From JAWKTV01 sp041398905 (GTDB lineage: Bacteria; Planctomycetota; Planctomycetia; Planctomycetales; Planctomycetaceae), in contig JAWKTV010000011.1 of NCBI GenBank assembly GCA_041398905.1, positions 1-64,000 of the forward strand: 64,000 nucleotides of DNA, in the 5' to 3' direction. The translations under genes and the position numbers were made by a program. Numbering within the stretch: position 1 is the stretch's first letter; each line of letters starts with the position of its first letter. Below the pieces are notes generated by a model. That model made no database searches, was not told the DNA's origin, and was given only the letters and a program-made list of their open reading frames with translations. Shown here in pieces: positions 29,322-41,740 of this stretch.

Positions 29322-29463
29322 GTTGATGCTTTCTGGTGGCCCGATTCATCAGTCCCGGTTTGCCGGAAACCCGGCTGCTTCCCCGACTCTTCCAAAAAAT
29401 CACGGTGGGCCAGTCGTCCCCAGGCGAACGACCCTTGGGCAACTTGGCGCTTTCTGCACGAAA

Positions 29464-29481
29464 TCACCAGATTTCTGGTGA
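29464..29481. promoter_or_regulatory. Operator-like perfect palindrome
   Basis: TCACCAGA and its exact complement TCTGGTGA flank a two-base TT spacer. It lies in the divergent region between the secreted HEAT-like gene and the giant protein gene, 153 bases before the latter's start. A half-site, TTTCTGGTGG, occurs near 29331. This geometry fits a dimeric regulator, but no candidate regulator is in the window. Confidence 0.4.
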
Positions 29482-29617
29482 GGACTCGCGTCCGGCAAGC
29501 GTCATTGTGTAGATTGAAGTCGCCAGACTGCGCGAATCGGCAGGTTTGCGCAGTCAACCTATGGCCCCCACTCTCTAGGCGATGTCGGGGCCAGAATATC
29601 ACACCAGAATTTCCGCG

Positions 29618-32600
29618 ATGTCCCTGACCGGTCGCGCTCTCCGGACTGTTTCCATGACGTCAACTTCTCTCCGGCCTGTTCGTGGGCCCTGTTTGATTGC
29701 CAGCGTCCTCCTGCTGCTGGGCGGTCTGTTCTCGTCGGTACGAGCGCAGGAGGCAGGCGATACGCCGCCCGGTGCCGACGAATCGTCGGCACCGCGGGTC
29801 ATCTTCGTCCCGCTCGAGAAACTGAAGGACCTGCTGCCGGGCGATGTCGCCCAGACCGGCATCGTCCCGTATGCGGAGTATCTCGAGTTCCTCGCGCATC
29901 GGGCACAGCAGGCGATCGAACAACTCCCGGTCAAAGCGGTCATCACGTCCGCCGATTACACGGCCACGATCGAAGAAGACGTCGCCCGCGTGCAGGCCAC
30001 CTATACCCTGCAGGTGCTGGGTGATCCGTGGGTCGAGTTGCCGCTCTCGTTCGGCGACTCCGCCGTCGGCGAGCTGACCACGGACAGCGAGAAGCTGCTG
30101 CTCCGGGGGACCGGCGACGGGAGCTACGCGCTCCTGCTCGGTGAGAAAGGCGAGCAGACGCTGACGCTCGAACTGCTCACCAAGGTCCGTACCTCGCCTG
30201 ATGGACGGGAGTTCTCGCTCAACATTCCCGCAGTAGGCGTTACGAATCTCAAATTGACGATCCCCGAGGCAGACCAGACGGTCGAGATCAATCCCCGGCT
30301 GATCAATCTGCCGGCCGAGGGAAGAAGTTCCCGCAGGGAGCACCGTCGTTCGCGCAAGCCTTGGGGCGACCACTTCCATTCGGGCCAATTGGCACCCCAA
30401 GTCAAGCACCAAGCCGGAGATGGACCTGCTGACGAGCGTCACCAACCGGCAACTGGTCACGATCGAGGGCGGGTTGATCCACCATGACGCGTGGCTCACT
30501 TACGATGTGCTGCGGGGCAAGCTGGACAGCGTCGAGATCGCCGTGCCGCTCGGTCAGCGAATTCTCGACATCACCGCCGACGCCCGCGTGAAGGGTTGGC
30601 AGGCGCGGGAGGAAGCGAACCGTCAAGTGGTGACCGTGCAGCTCATTTCCGCGGTCGAGAAGCAGGTGACGCTCGAAGTCCACACCGAGGCGACGGACGC
30701 GGCCGCGTCGACCGACGTCGCGGGCGTCTCCGCCGATGGGCAGGTATGGGGCATCCATGCGGTCGGGGCGGTGCGGGAGAGTGGGCAGGTCGCCGTCCGG
30801 GTCGGCGATGATCTGGAGTTGACCATTGTGAATCAGCAGGGGCTGACCCGCATCGCGGCGGACACGGTGGACGCCCGGCTGCAGCCCGGTGCCGCCAACG
30901 CTTTCCGGTTCTACACGCCGGAGTTCCAACTCGGCGTCGCGGCCCGGCCGATCGAACCCCGCATCATCGCCACCCAGCATACCAACCTCGTGTTTGACGA
31001 AACGGAGCTGCGGCTGCACGCCATCATCGGCTACAGCGTGGAACGGGCGGGCATCTTTGATGTTCGCCTCCGCGTCCCCGAAGGGATCGTCATCGATGAC
31101 GTTCAGTCGCCGCAGATGCGGGAAGAGTCGTTCGACGAAGCCTCCCGCACACTGACCGTCAGGCTGACGCAGAAGACTCAGGGCGATGTCAACATCGAGG
31201 TGCGCGGGCACCGCGAACTCGCAGCGGGCGACAAGTCGGCGCTCGATCTGCCTTTGCTCGAACCGGTCGAGGTTGACCGAGAGACGGGCACCGTGCAGAT
31301 GTTCGCCCCGCCGGGACTCGAAGTCGTCACGGATGAAGCCAACCTGCTGGCGGTGCAGCCAGCCACGATCAGTCGTCAGCAGTTTCAGGGAGAAGCCGTT
31401 CTGAACGCCGCTTGGTCCTACACCCGGCGGCCGGTGCGGATCCCGGTGACGACAAGCCGCAAGCCGACCCGGCTGTCGGCCTCCGTGGCTTCAATCATCG
31501 ACGTGCAGCCCGAGACGACCGAGATCACGACGCAGATCGACTATTTCGTGGAGTTCGCCGGGGTCGACACTTTCCGTATTCTCGTGCCCGAGGCGGTTTC
31601 GCCCGCCGTGCAGATCGAGGCCGAGTCGACGGGTTCGAACTCCGCGGCGATCAAGCAGAAGACTGCTGGTGACGCCGTCGATGGCTGGGTGCCGTGGACG
31701 ATCGTCATGCAGCGGAAGGTGACCGGCCAGCAGCGACTGCGGGTGACGTACCGCCTGACCCGCGACGGAGGCATCGCCGCTGACGCGGCGGCCGCCGCCG
31801 CTCCGCCCGCCGCGACAGGCACCCCGGCAGCCACGGCGAATGAGCCGGCCGAGTCGTCGTTGCAACTGCCGCTCATTCGCGTGCAGGGCAAGCCGGCCGG
31901 TGCCGCTGACGAACCGGAAGTGCCGCTCTCGCGAATTCTCGGTGAAGTCCGGGTGTCGAAGGAGCGTTCGCTGTCGGTGACGGCCGCTGCTTCGGGGGGC
32001 GATGTCGAGCCGATCGATATCCGCGAACTGACGCTCGTACCGCAGGAAGGGGCGATCGCATATCGCTACTACCGGCAGCCGGACGACGCTGGCGTCAGCG
32101 TTGAGCTGACACGCGAGCGACACGAGATTCAGGAGGTCGCCGCCACCGTGGTCGAGGCGGGGTTGATCGAGATCGCCATCGGCCGCGATGCCGTGGCTTC
32201 TTACCGGGCGCAGTACCGCGTCCGCACAGCTCTGCGTCAACGACTGCGAATCGATCTGCCCAAGGATCTGGAGCTGCTCGGAGTCTTTGTCGACGGGGTC
32301 GAAGAGGACCTCAGCCCGGTCACCGGCGAAACCGGCGGAGCCGACCCGACGGTCGTGCCGTACGAGATCAATGTCTCCCGCCGCGGGCGGTCCGACGAAG
32401 CGTTCGTGCTCACGTTGCAATTCAACTGGGTCGTCAACCCGCCGCCGTTCGAGAGTATGTTCGGCCGGGGACGATCGTGTTCCCGCTGCCAATGATCGGA
32501 GGCAGCGCGCTCCCTCCGCTCTGCAGGAACTGGAGACGGTTGTGTATGTCCCGCGCGAATACTGGCTCGTGCGTACCCCCGACAACTTCGCGATGCCCGG

Positions 32601-33180
32601 TGATCGCGATTGGTGGGACGTGCTCTTCGGTCAACCGCACGCGCGTCAGGGTGAGCCGTCGATCCGATTCGACGACGCTCCCGTGACCCCGCTCGACTTT
32701 CCGACCGAAGGTCTGATCTCCACCCGCTTTCACTCGATCGGCGGAGCCGCGGAGCTGGAAGTCATCTGGTGGAGCATCCTCAAAATGACGCTGGTGTTCA
32801 GCATCGCGCTCGGACTGATCGCGTTCATCCTGCTCAAGACCAGTTGGGAGAACAAGCTGGGCGTGCTGCTGATGATCGCGTTCATCGCGACCCTGTTCGG
32901 CGTCGCGGACAGCAGCGCCTTGGCGCACGGCCTGGCCGCCGCCCGTTTCGGGTTCGCGTTCCTGCTGCTGCTCTGGGTGCTGCACGCGATCCTCGGCCGC
33001 TGCGAGGACGGTACCGCCTTCGACAGTTTCACCCGCGGCCGCGCCACCGGTGACACCGCCAGCGGAGTCCACGTAACACGAACCGTGGGGCGGGACGCGA
33101 AGTTCCGCCCCACGGCAGGTCCACGATTCACTGTCGACGTCCATCCGTTTCGTTCTTTTCGAGCAGCACAACAGTGCTAA
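29618..33180 (+). CDS. Giant secreted, membrane-anchored beta-rich protein, module 1 (two frameshifts)
   Basis: About 1,185 residues. A signal peptide (hydrophobic core IASVLLLLGGLFSSV, cleavage near RAQEA) is followed by a start motif VIFVPLEKLKDLLP and VPYAEYLEFLA. Long beta-rich repeats then run to three C-terminal membrane segments (MTLVFSIALGLIAFILL, VLLMIAFIATLFGVA, FGFAFLLLLWVLHAIL). The frame switches near 30320 and 32465; reading across gives continuous sequence. ATG 29654 is an alternative start. The last 35 codons overlap a hairpin at 33083 and may lie outside the gene; a one-base shift would end it at a TAA at 33074-33076. The family is unknown to me. It resembles both halves of the next gene. 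Confidence 0.7.
33083..33115. terminator. Hairpin near the end of giant gene 1
   Basis: CCGTGGGGCGG at 33083-33093 pairs with CCGCCCCACGG at 33105-33115 (11 bp). Such structure is unlike coding sequence and suggests that transcription or the gene itself ends here. No T tract follows. Confidence 0.4.
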
Positions 33181-33184
33181 TTCA

Positions 33185-33213
33185 CGTGAGTGCCCCGGCT
33201 CGCCGGACTCACG
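33185..33213. terminator. Hairpin between the two giant genes
   Basis: CGTGAGT at 33185-33191 pairs with ACTCACG at 33207-33213, and an inner CCGGC/GCCGG stem closes a two-base loop, with a three-base bulge. It sits 58 bases before the start of giant gene 2. It could reduce read-through or be a processing site. Confidence 0.4.
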
Positions 33214-33270
33214 GTTGAGTCACGCGAACGACAAACATCGCCCCGACCGCTCTGGTCACTGGCCGCTCCC

Positions 33271-36200
33271 ATGAAACAAACGTCGATCCTCAAGCGAACT
33301 CTCCTGCTGCTGGGCGGCCTCGCCTGGCTGTGTGTCGTGTCAGCACCGACGACCGTCGCCGCCGACGGCCCGCCAAGCCGCCCGCGATCTATGTGCCCGC
33401 GAGCGAGTTGGGCAAGCTGCTCAACCAGGACCGAGAAGGAGTGCTGCTTCCCAAGGCGGAGTACGACGCGCTGCTGGGCGATGCGAAGCCGAACGACGCC
33501 GCGGTTCAGCCGTCCGGCGTCGTCCTCTCCAGCGGCGACTACTCCGCAGCCATCCGCGGGAATCAACTGCTGCTCACGGCGAGGATTTCGGCGACGAGCT
33601 TCAATGCGGAAGGTTGGGAGTCCGTTCCGCTGCGACTCGCTGGGGCCAGTGTCGAAGCGGCGTCCTCCGGCGATGGTCCGGCGACCGTCAGCCGACAGGC
33701 GGCCGACCAGTCGCTTGTCTGGTTGCTGCGGGCCGGCGGACAGCACGAACTGACCCTGGAGCTTTCGGCCCCCCTGCAAGCCGCCGGCAGTGATCGCATC
33801 GTCGCACTGGAGTTCCCGGTCGCGGCGACCGGGAAGCTCACGCTCACCCTGCCGGCTGCGAAGCGGTTGGAGGTCGATGGCGTGAAGTTCGCTGGCACCA
33901 CCGCGGACGATGGTGAAACGGTCTACTCCATCCCGGTCGGCGGACGTGGTCAGGTGGCCGCTCCGCATCACCGACGGCAGTAACACCAGTCGAGCCGACG
34001 CGCTCACCTTCGCCAGTACAGCTTACGGGGTGAATGTCGCGCCCGGCGAAGTCACCTGGGCCGCTCAATGCAGTCTGCAGGTCATTGGCCGCGAGATCGA
34101 TCAACTGGTGGCGAGCGTCCCGGCGTCTCTCGAGATCACCGCCGTCGAGTCGGTCGGCCTCGAAGCGTGGGAGCTGGCCGATGACCCCGCCGACGCGGAT
34201 CGTACCGCGATCACGCTCCGCTGGCGAAACGCGTTCGATGGTCAGCGGACCATTTCCTTCCGCGGCATCGTCAGCCAGTTGGATGGCGAGTCGTGGAGTG
34301 TTCCGAACCTCCTGTTGCGCGAGGTGACCGCGCAGACCGGCGTTGTCAGGGTGCAGCATCCCCTGGGCGTCCGCGTGATTCCGCAGGAGGTGAGTGGTGC
34401 CCGGGCGATCGAGCCCGACGCATCCGCGGGGGATGCCGCCCTGAGCCTGCAGTATCAGGTCTGGGAGCCGAAGTTCCAACTCGCGTTCTCAACCGCCCCC
34501 AAGGCGCGGGAGCTGCACGCCGCGATGACCAACCTCGTCGACGTCAACCAGACGGGCCTCGACCTGTTCACGTTCATCGATGTTTCGCCGCTCTTCGATT
34601 CGTTGTTTGAGCTGCAGGTGACACTGCCGGCGGATTGGGAGGTGCAGGAGGTCAATGTCGCGGGTACCGCGGTGTCTTGGCGCACGTCGCCGGTTGCGGC
34701 GGGCCTCAACGAGATTCGCGTCGATCTGGGTACGCCCGTCGCACCCGGCGAGAATCGATCCGTGCGGCTCGTCGCCAGCCGACAGCTCGAAGACTGGCCG
34801 GTGGAGGCGACTCCGCAACGGTTCGCACTGCCCGAGATTCGCCTGCCTCAGGCGAATCTCGTCGAAGCGATCTACGGAGTCAGTGGCGATGACGACGCTG
34901 AATTGACGCCGGTCTCGATCACGGGCCTCGATTCTGCGTCCCCCACGGACCTGGAACGACTCCGGCAGCAACTGGAGCAGGCGGGCCTCACTTTGCGGCT
35001 CGGCTTCACCTATCAGGACACCACGTTCGCCGGCCAGATTGAAGTCGTTCGCAAGGTCTCGCGGCTCTCGGGCTCCACGTTCTCGTTTGTCGATCTCGGT
35101 CGCGAAACCATCGTGACGCATCTCGAAGCCCAGGTCCGCAGCGAAGGCGGCGGCATCCGCGAGATCAAGCTGCGGCTGCCCGAGCGAATCGATACCGGGC
35201 TGCGATTCGCGACCGCGGCCGCGATCCCCTACGAAGTGCGGATGGGTATGCAGGGGAGCATTCCACCTCCACAGCGGATCGTCGAACAGCGGGTCTCCGA
35301 ACCGGTGGATGGCCAGAGAGAATGGACGCTCAAGTTCGACCAGCGGGTTTGGGGTGACATCGTGGTGTTCGCCGAGGTGCGCGAGCAACGCCCCGCCGAT
35401 CAGTTGCCCCCACCGGTTGTACCGGTCATCGTCGGCGCGGAACGCCAGAATGGCTACGTCGCCGTCATCGCCGGCAGCGAGCAACTGGTCACACTGACGG
35501 CCACCGACGCCAACGGCGATCCATTGCCAGCCGTCGATCCCGTCGAGTTTCCCGAAGCGTTCACGATGCCGCTTCACCGCCTCCGCAACGGCGAACGGCG
35601 GATTGTCGCCAGCGTGCAGTACCTGACGCCCGGCCCCGCTGTCACGCTCGCCGATCAGCAGTTTACGCGAACAGCACTGCCCACGGCGGCTTGCGAAACG
35701 GCTCGTCTCGAATCGGTCATTGGCGCTGGTGGCGAGGCGCAGCACGAAGCCGAATACAAGCTGATTGCGATCGGTGTGCAATCGCTCATGGTCCGGCTGC
35801 CCAAGGGGCACGAACTCTGGTCCGCCAGCGTCAATGGCGAGCCGGTCGAGGTGCGTGCGGTCGCGGAAGGCTTTCAGTTGCCGCTGCTCGCTCAGGCCGA
35901 CCCGACCGCGCCCCGGCGAATCAAGCTGCTCTACCGTGGACGGCTTCCTGCGATCGCGCGAATCGGCAGCATCCGGCAGTCGCCCCCCGCGCTCGCCGTC
36001 GTGACGGGCGAAGGCAGCGAGGAACCGGTCGAGGTTCTGGAACAGAACTGGACACTGCACTACCCGGACGACACGGTCGTCGTTGATAGCCGAGGTGCCT
36101 TTGCGACCGAACAGGAGTTCGTTCGTGATTCCCTGCTGCAACGATTCGTCAATTGGTGGCGGCTGCCGTCACAGCAAACTGCTTACCAGATGCTGGCGGT

Positions 36201-39200
36201 GGCGTTCGTCGTGCTCGTCGCCTTCGCGATGTTGCTGGCGAGCCTCCGCCGCTTTGGGGGAACACGCACCATCGTCGGTGTCCTGCTGCTGGGATTGATT
36301 GGCTTCGGCTCGCTGTGGAGTCTGTCGCAGGGGATTGGTCTGGGAATCGATCCCTCGGCCGGATCGGCCGCAACCATGCCGACCAGTAGCCCCAACTACG
36401 ATCGCTATTCGAACATGTACGATGACGCTGCGGGATATGAGATGGCTGGCGACGCGGCATCGGACGAATTCTACGAAGCCGGCGAGAGTGCCTCTCCACA
36501 GGAGGGCATGGAACGGCAATATGAGGCGGCGACGGAGGCACTTGGTCGAAGCGGCAACGGAGATCCGGCGGCGATTCCAGCCGACCTGCAGGACGAAAGC
36601 CTCAACGATGCGTTCGACGGAGGGCAGCAAGGTCGCTTCGACAATCGATTCGCGTCCCCCAAACCGGGTGGACAGCCCGGCATGGGCACCCAGCCTAACG
36701 GAGAAGTCAGTCCTTTCGATAACGCTCCGGCCAACTCCGCCCGAGACCGTGCGGCCGGGAGCATTCAACCGCAGATGAACCAGAACGGCTTGCCGCAGTC
36801 GGCGACCCCTTCGACCGCCCCGTTCGATGCTCCCCGGCAGTGGGCTGCTCCTCCCGCCCCGGCAATCGTTAGCGAGCCGGCGAATCGACCGCTCCTGACT
36901 CAGGACGGCCGTCGACTCAACGAGGAGTCTCGAGCGCTGCAGCGGTGGGAGTCGGAGCAGATCGACGCAACGCGGGCACCGGTCGGGTCCGATGACTTCG
37001 ACGGGCGACCTGCGAGTGGTGAAACGCTCCTGGCCGGCATCGTTCCCACGCGGGGCACCGGTGCCTTGCTCTCGCTGGCGACGAGTTTGACCGCGCCGCG
37101 CGAGTTCCACTCCCGCACTTTCCGCTACGTCGGTTCTGGCAGCGAGGGAGAGGCGACCGACCTTGAAGTCACGTACATCGACCGGGACGCCGGCTGGATG
37201 TTGGCGATGCTCGTCGCGGCGGTCATCGTCCTCGTGACGTGGTGGCTGCGCGGGATGGGATGCCGGAAGAAGGGGCTGCTGGCGATCCTGCTGATCGCCG
37301 GTCCCTATGTCGCCCGGCCGCTGCTGCCAGCGCACTGGTCGCCCATCCTGGATGGCGTGCTGCTCGGCGGACTGATCATGCTTATCCTGTGGAGCGTGTC
37401 AGCGATCATGCATTGCTTTGCCAGTTGCTGCCGGCCCGGCTTCTGCTGTTGGAGACCCAAGTCGACGACCGGCACGACCACACTCGCTTTGATGTTGTGC
37501 GCCGGATGGTCGACCGCCGCCAACGCCGACGAACCGGTGCCACCACCGCCGCCGCAGCTCCCCGCGACTCTGTTCGTCTACGACGACGCGACCATCGACA
37601 ACCCGGTCGCCACACAGGTGCTGCTCTCGAAGGACGAGTTCCTGAAGCTCTGGCGGGCCGCCCATCTTGAGGAAGTCCCGGCCGCGCGGCCCCCGCAGGC
37701 GGGCGTCGTGTCGACCGCTTTGTTTTCTGCGGAGCTTGAAACGCCGGCCGGCGATGCGACGGAAGCGACAGTCGTTGTGCGGGGCCGCCTGCTGGTCGAG
37801 AACCTCGGCGAGACCCCGGTCAACATCCAGTTGCCACTGGGGGCGGTGGCGATTACATCCGCCCAGCTCGACGACGCGCCCGCTGCACTGGTGGCGACGG
37901 AGAGCGGCGGGGTCGCGGTCCTCGTTGAAGCGACCGGGCCGCACGTCATTGACATCGCGTTCCGCATTCCCGCCCCCGGCAGTACCGAGCAGGCGGGTAG
38001 CTTCAAGCTGCCGCTGCAGCCGGTCGCCAGCGGTCGGCTTTCGTTCGCCCTGCCGCAGGCGGACAGGCTGCAAGTCCGAGTCAACGGAAGCAGTGACTTG
38101 TACCGCATCACCACAGGCGACGACGGGACCGTGGTCGAGACGAGTGTCGCGAATGGGGGTGACCTGACGGTCTCCTGGCAGCCCGAGGCGACCCGCGGCG
38201 GCGACAACATTCTCGTCCAGTCGGAAACGTCGATCGGCGCGACATTGAGTGACACCGGGCTGACCGTTCGCCACCGTTTTCGACTGCAGACCCGGCAGGG
38301 AGCCCTCAAAGAGTTCCCGCTCACACTGCCCGCCGACGTTCGCGTCAGCCGCATCAGCGGCGACGATGTCGCTGGCTGGGAGCAGGCCGAGGCCGGCGAT
38401 GGCCAGCAGCTCAAACTCTTCTTTCGCCGTGACATCACCGACCAGACGGTCGTCGAGGTTGACCTGTACCGAGCAGTCGTCGTCACAGACGCGGCGACGA
38501 GCGTCGCGATCCCTCAACTTGTGCCGACCGACGTGACACGCGAGAGCGGCGACCTCGCGATCTTCGCCGAGCCGCAACTCTCCGTCACCACCCGCGAGCA
38601 ATCGGGTCTGCGAGAAGTGAACCTGGGCAGCGTGACGATGGACGATTCGTTGACGAACACCGGTGCGACGCCGCGTTTCGCGTTCCGGTTCGCCGGCAGC
38701 GAGTTCAGCTTGAATATCGCCGCCGCTCGGCGACAGCCGGAGTCCCGCGTCACCGCCAGTCACGGGGCGCAGGTTGAACTGCGGAAAACGCGGCTCGCCA
38801 GTCAGTTCCAGTTTGACCTTCGTGAGGCTCCGCGCGCGAATCTTGCGATTCGCCTGCCGGAGGGCTACCTGCCACTGGAAGTTCAGGCGGACTACCTCAG
38901 TGACTGGACCGTCACCAATGTCGATGGCGATCAACTGCTGACATTGGAACTCGACCAGCCGCGACAAGGAAACGTGCGGGTTCTGCTGGATGGCGTGGTG
39001 CCTCGCGACGCCAGCGCGCCGACCGTCGAGATTGTGCTGCCGGTGCCCGTCGACGCGAACCGGCTGGACAGCCAGCTCGGCGTGTGGGTCATTGATGCGT
39101 ACTTGCCGACGATCGCCGCCGCGGGTAACTGGCGTTCGACCGATCCGGCCGAGCTGGCTGGGTCGATTCGCGAGCTGCGGTCGAACGCGGCGAACTTCGC

Positions 39201-41456
39201 CTTCCGCAGCAACCTGGACGAACCGGGGGCGGTCTCCATCAATCTCGCCCGAGCAGTGCCGGAGTTCACGACCGAGTCGGTGCTGCTCACCGCCGTCAGC
39301 GACGCATCGGTCGATTACGGCTGGACCTTCCGCTGGCGGATCCTCCGCGCGGCGGCCGACAGCTTCACAGTCACCACCCCCGCATGGCTGGGTGAACTCG
39401 TCGAGTTCAACGGTCCCGGCATCCGGCAGGTTACGCGGGAGCTTCGGGCGGATGGCACGAACGTCTGGCGAATCACGCTGCACGAGCCGGTACGGGGTGA
39501 ACTGGTGCTCTCGGCTGTCGCCACGCGGCCGCTGCCGGAGGACGAAGTCGTCCGCATTCCAGACGTGCGGTTCGTCGACGCCAGCCAGCCGTTCGAAACG
39601 GCAGGCGACCTCGCTGGCCAGCGGCGGTATCTGGTGCTCGTCAATCTGTCGAAGGTCCACCGGCTGGAGGTGGCGGATGACGCGAAGGTCGCGGCGGTCG
39701 ACCGCGAACAGCTTCCCCTGCAACTCCCCGAGGAGCTGCTCAATCAGGCATTGGAGATCGCCGACCTGCGGGTCGGCAGTGAACTGCCGGAGTGGCGGCT
39801 GGAGTCGAGCGGACGGGATCAGGCGGCTTCGGCGACCGTGCTGCTGGCCGACATCAGAACGGTCATCGCGCACGATGGAAGCTGGCGGACCCTCGCCGAG
39901 TACACGGTCCGCAACCGCGGGCGGCAGTTCATGGGAGTACGTCCGCCGGTCGGCGGACGTTTGCAGTCGGTGATCGTCCGCGGCATCCCTTCGCAGGCGA
40001 TCGAGAATGAGGTGAATGGCGACGGCGTGCTGCTGGTTCCATTGCCGGCGACAAGCCTGGTCGATCTGTCGTTTCGCGTGCGGCTCATGTTCGCCGGCCA
40101 GTTGGAGCGGCCCTTGCCGCGCGGCCTGTCGCTGACCGCAAGCGAGATCGAACTGCCGGTGCCGCAGGTCGTCTCAGGCCGGGAATCAGCAGAGTTTGGC
40201 CTGCCGGTTCTGCAGACGCTGTGGCGCGTCGACCTCCCACCGGATGTCAGTGCGCGAATGATCGATGGGACAGCCAACAGCAATCTGGTGATCGGTGACG
40301 ACCGCGCAGCCGAGCAGGCGTATGGGAAGCGGGTCATCGAAGAGGTCAAGGGGCAGCTTTCGCTCAGCGTCGAGAGCTATTCGCAGGCGATCGTGACTGA
40401 CAATCGCGACAACTTGCGGCAGGCGCTGGAGGAACTCTCGCGGCTCTCGACCGAGCAGCGGGAACTGATTGAGGAGCAGGCGAAGCTGATCGATCAGGCC
40501 AACACCCGGCTGTCGGAGCTCGGGCAGCAGCAGTCACAGGCGGGGGCGGCGGTCACCTGGAGTGACAGCACGCTCGACCGCAACGACTTTGGCCGATCGT
40601 TCATCGTCGGCAACAACGGGGTGATCCTCAACATGAACGCCGCTGCGCCGCCCGGGCGAACGGACGGCACCGAGTTCGACAGCCTGTCGACGTTCAACTT
40701 TCGGACCCAGTTGAACCCGAGCATGGCCGGGGACAAGGCCAAGGTCGACGCCGCGACCGGTCAGGTGGAAGCCGAGTCCAAGAGCCGTGCCGCTGTGCGT
40801 GAACAGCTCGCGGGGCAAGGGTACGAGTTCCGCGCCCGAAGGGCGAAGCGCCGGACGATGCCGAGCGCCGGCAGCGGGGATCCCGTTCTGGTCCTGCGTC
40901 AGGGAGTCAACACGGCGGGTTCGGCGGCGGGGGTGGTGGTGGCTTCGGACTCGCAATCACGCCCGAGTCACAAGAGCTCGACCAGCTTCAGCGATCGATT
41001 GATCTCGATATGGGCAACAATTCGATGGGTGAGAACTTCTTCGGCGACACAGGGGATGCTGTCGTGGCCAACGAGGCCGCCGGCTGGTCGACCGTCGGCG
41101 GGCTGTCGTTGCCGATGGACCTTCCGAATGGCGGTCAGCGGCTCACCTTCACCAAGAACGGCGGTGACCCGAAGCTGACGCTCGCGGTTCGTCCCGCCGA
41201 GTCGCTTCGCCGTGGTCTCGGTTTGCTGACGGGTGCTGCGACCCTGCTGATCGCCCTCGTTCTCTGGCGACTGTTGACGCGGTCGCGGGACATGGGCCAG
41301 GGAATTCGAGGGGCCGTTGTCGCGCTGGGGGTGGTCGGCCTGCTGTGGGCGGTGTTGGTACCGGGAGACTTGCGATGGGTTGGCGTCGTGGGCTTCATTG
41401 TGGGCGCGGCGTGGTGGCTGGTGCTGCGGTCTTCGCCGCGGAAGTGCGAGGTTTGA
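33271..41456 (+). CDS. Giant secreted membrane protein, modules 2 and 3 fused (about 2,730 residues, frameshifts)
   Basis: It starts with a signal peptide (TLLLLGGLAWLCVVSA). After a shift near 33377 comes the module motif AIYVPASELGKLLNQD and VLLPKAEYDALLG, then beta-rich repeats; the frame switches again near 33945. Membrane helices at about 36180-36340 and a low-complexity Gly/Pro/Gln/Asn linker lead to more helices at 37190-37420. A Cys-rich loop and an internal signal-peptide-like segment (LALMLCAGWSTAANA) then open module 3 (TLFVYDDATIDNP, VLLSKDEFLKLW). Module 3 ends in a coiled coil (about 40330-40530), a shift between about 40830 and 41000, and three membrane helices. Beta-sandwich content is inferred. 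Family and function are unknown to me. It may originally have been two genes. Confidence 0.7.
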
Positions 41457-41740
41457 TTCGAGTCATCACTCAGGGCCGCACTGGGTCGTGCGGAAGCCAT
41501 GTTCTTGCGAAACTACTGGGTTTAGCCGCAATTGTGGCTGCTGTTGATCGCGAACCATCGGGCATCCGCGATGCCGGCTTCCGATTCATGAGAAGCCTTT
41601 GGTTTTCAGCTTGACCCTGTCTGGTGGTCGCATGAGGATTCGCGCGCCCGAGGCGGTCGACTGGTGCGGTGGTCACTGGTCCGTGCTCTGGTGGATCGAC
41701 CCGCCGTCCGGATGGCCGGGTATTTCGCGGGATCGCGGGA

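Noticed and set aside
34489..36141. A 550-codon open frame on the minus strand inside the giant gene
   Set aside because: Antisense shadow, with no ribosome site or recognisable domain.
37399..39873. An 824-codon open frame on the minus strand
   Set aside because: It lies wholly opposite the giant gene, has Arg/Asp/Gly-rich sequence without recognisable domains, and is the usual antisense shadow in GC-rich DNA.
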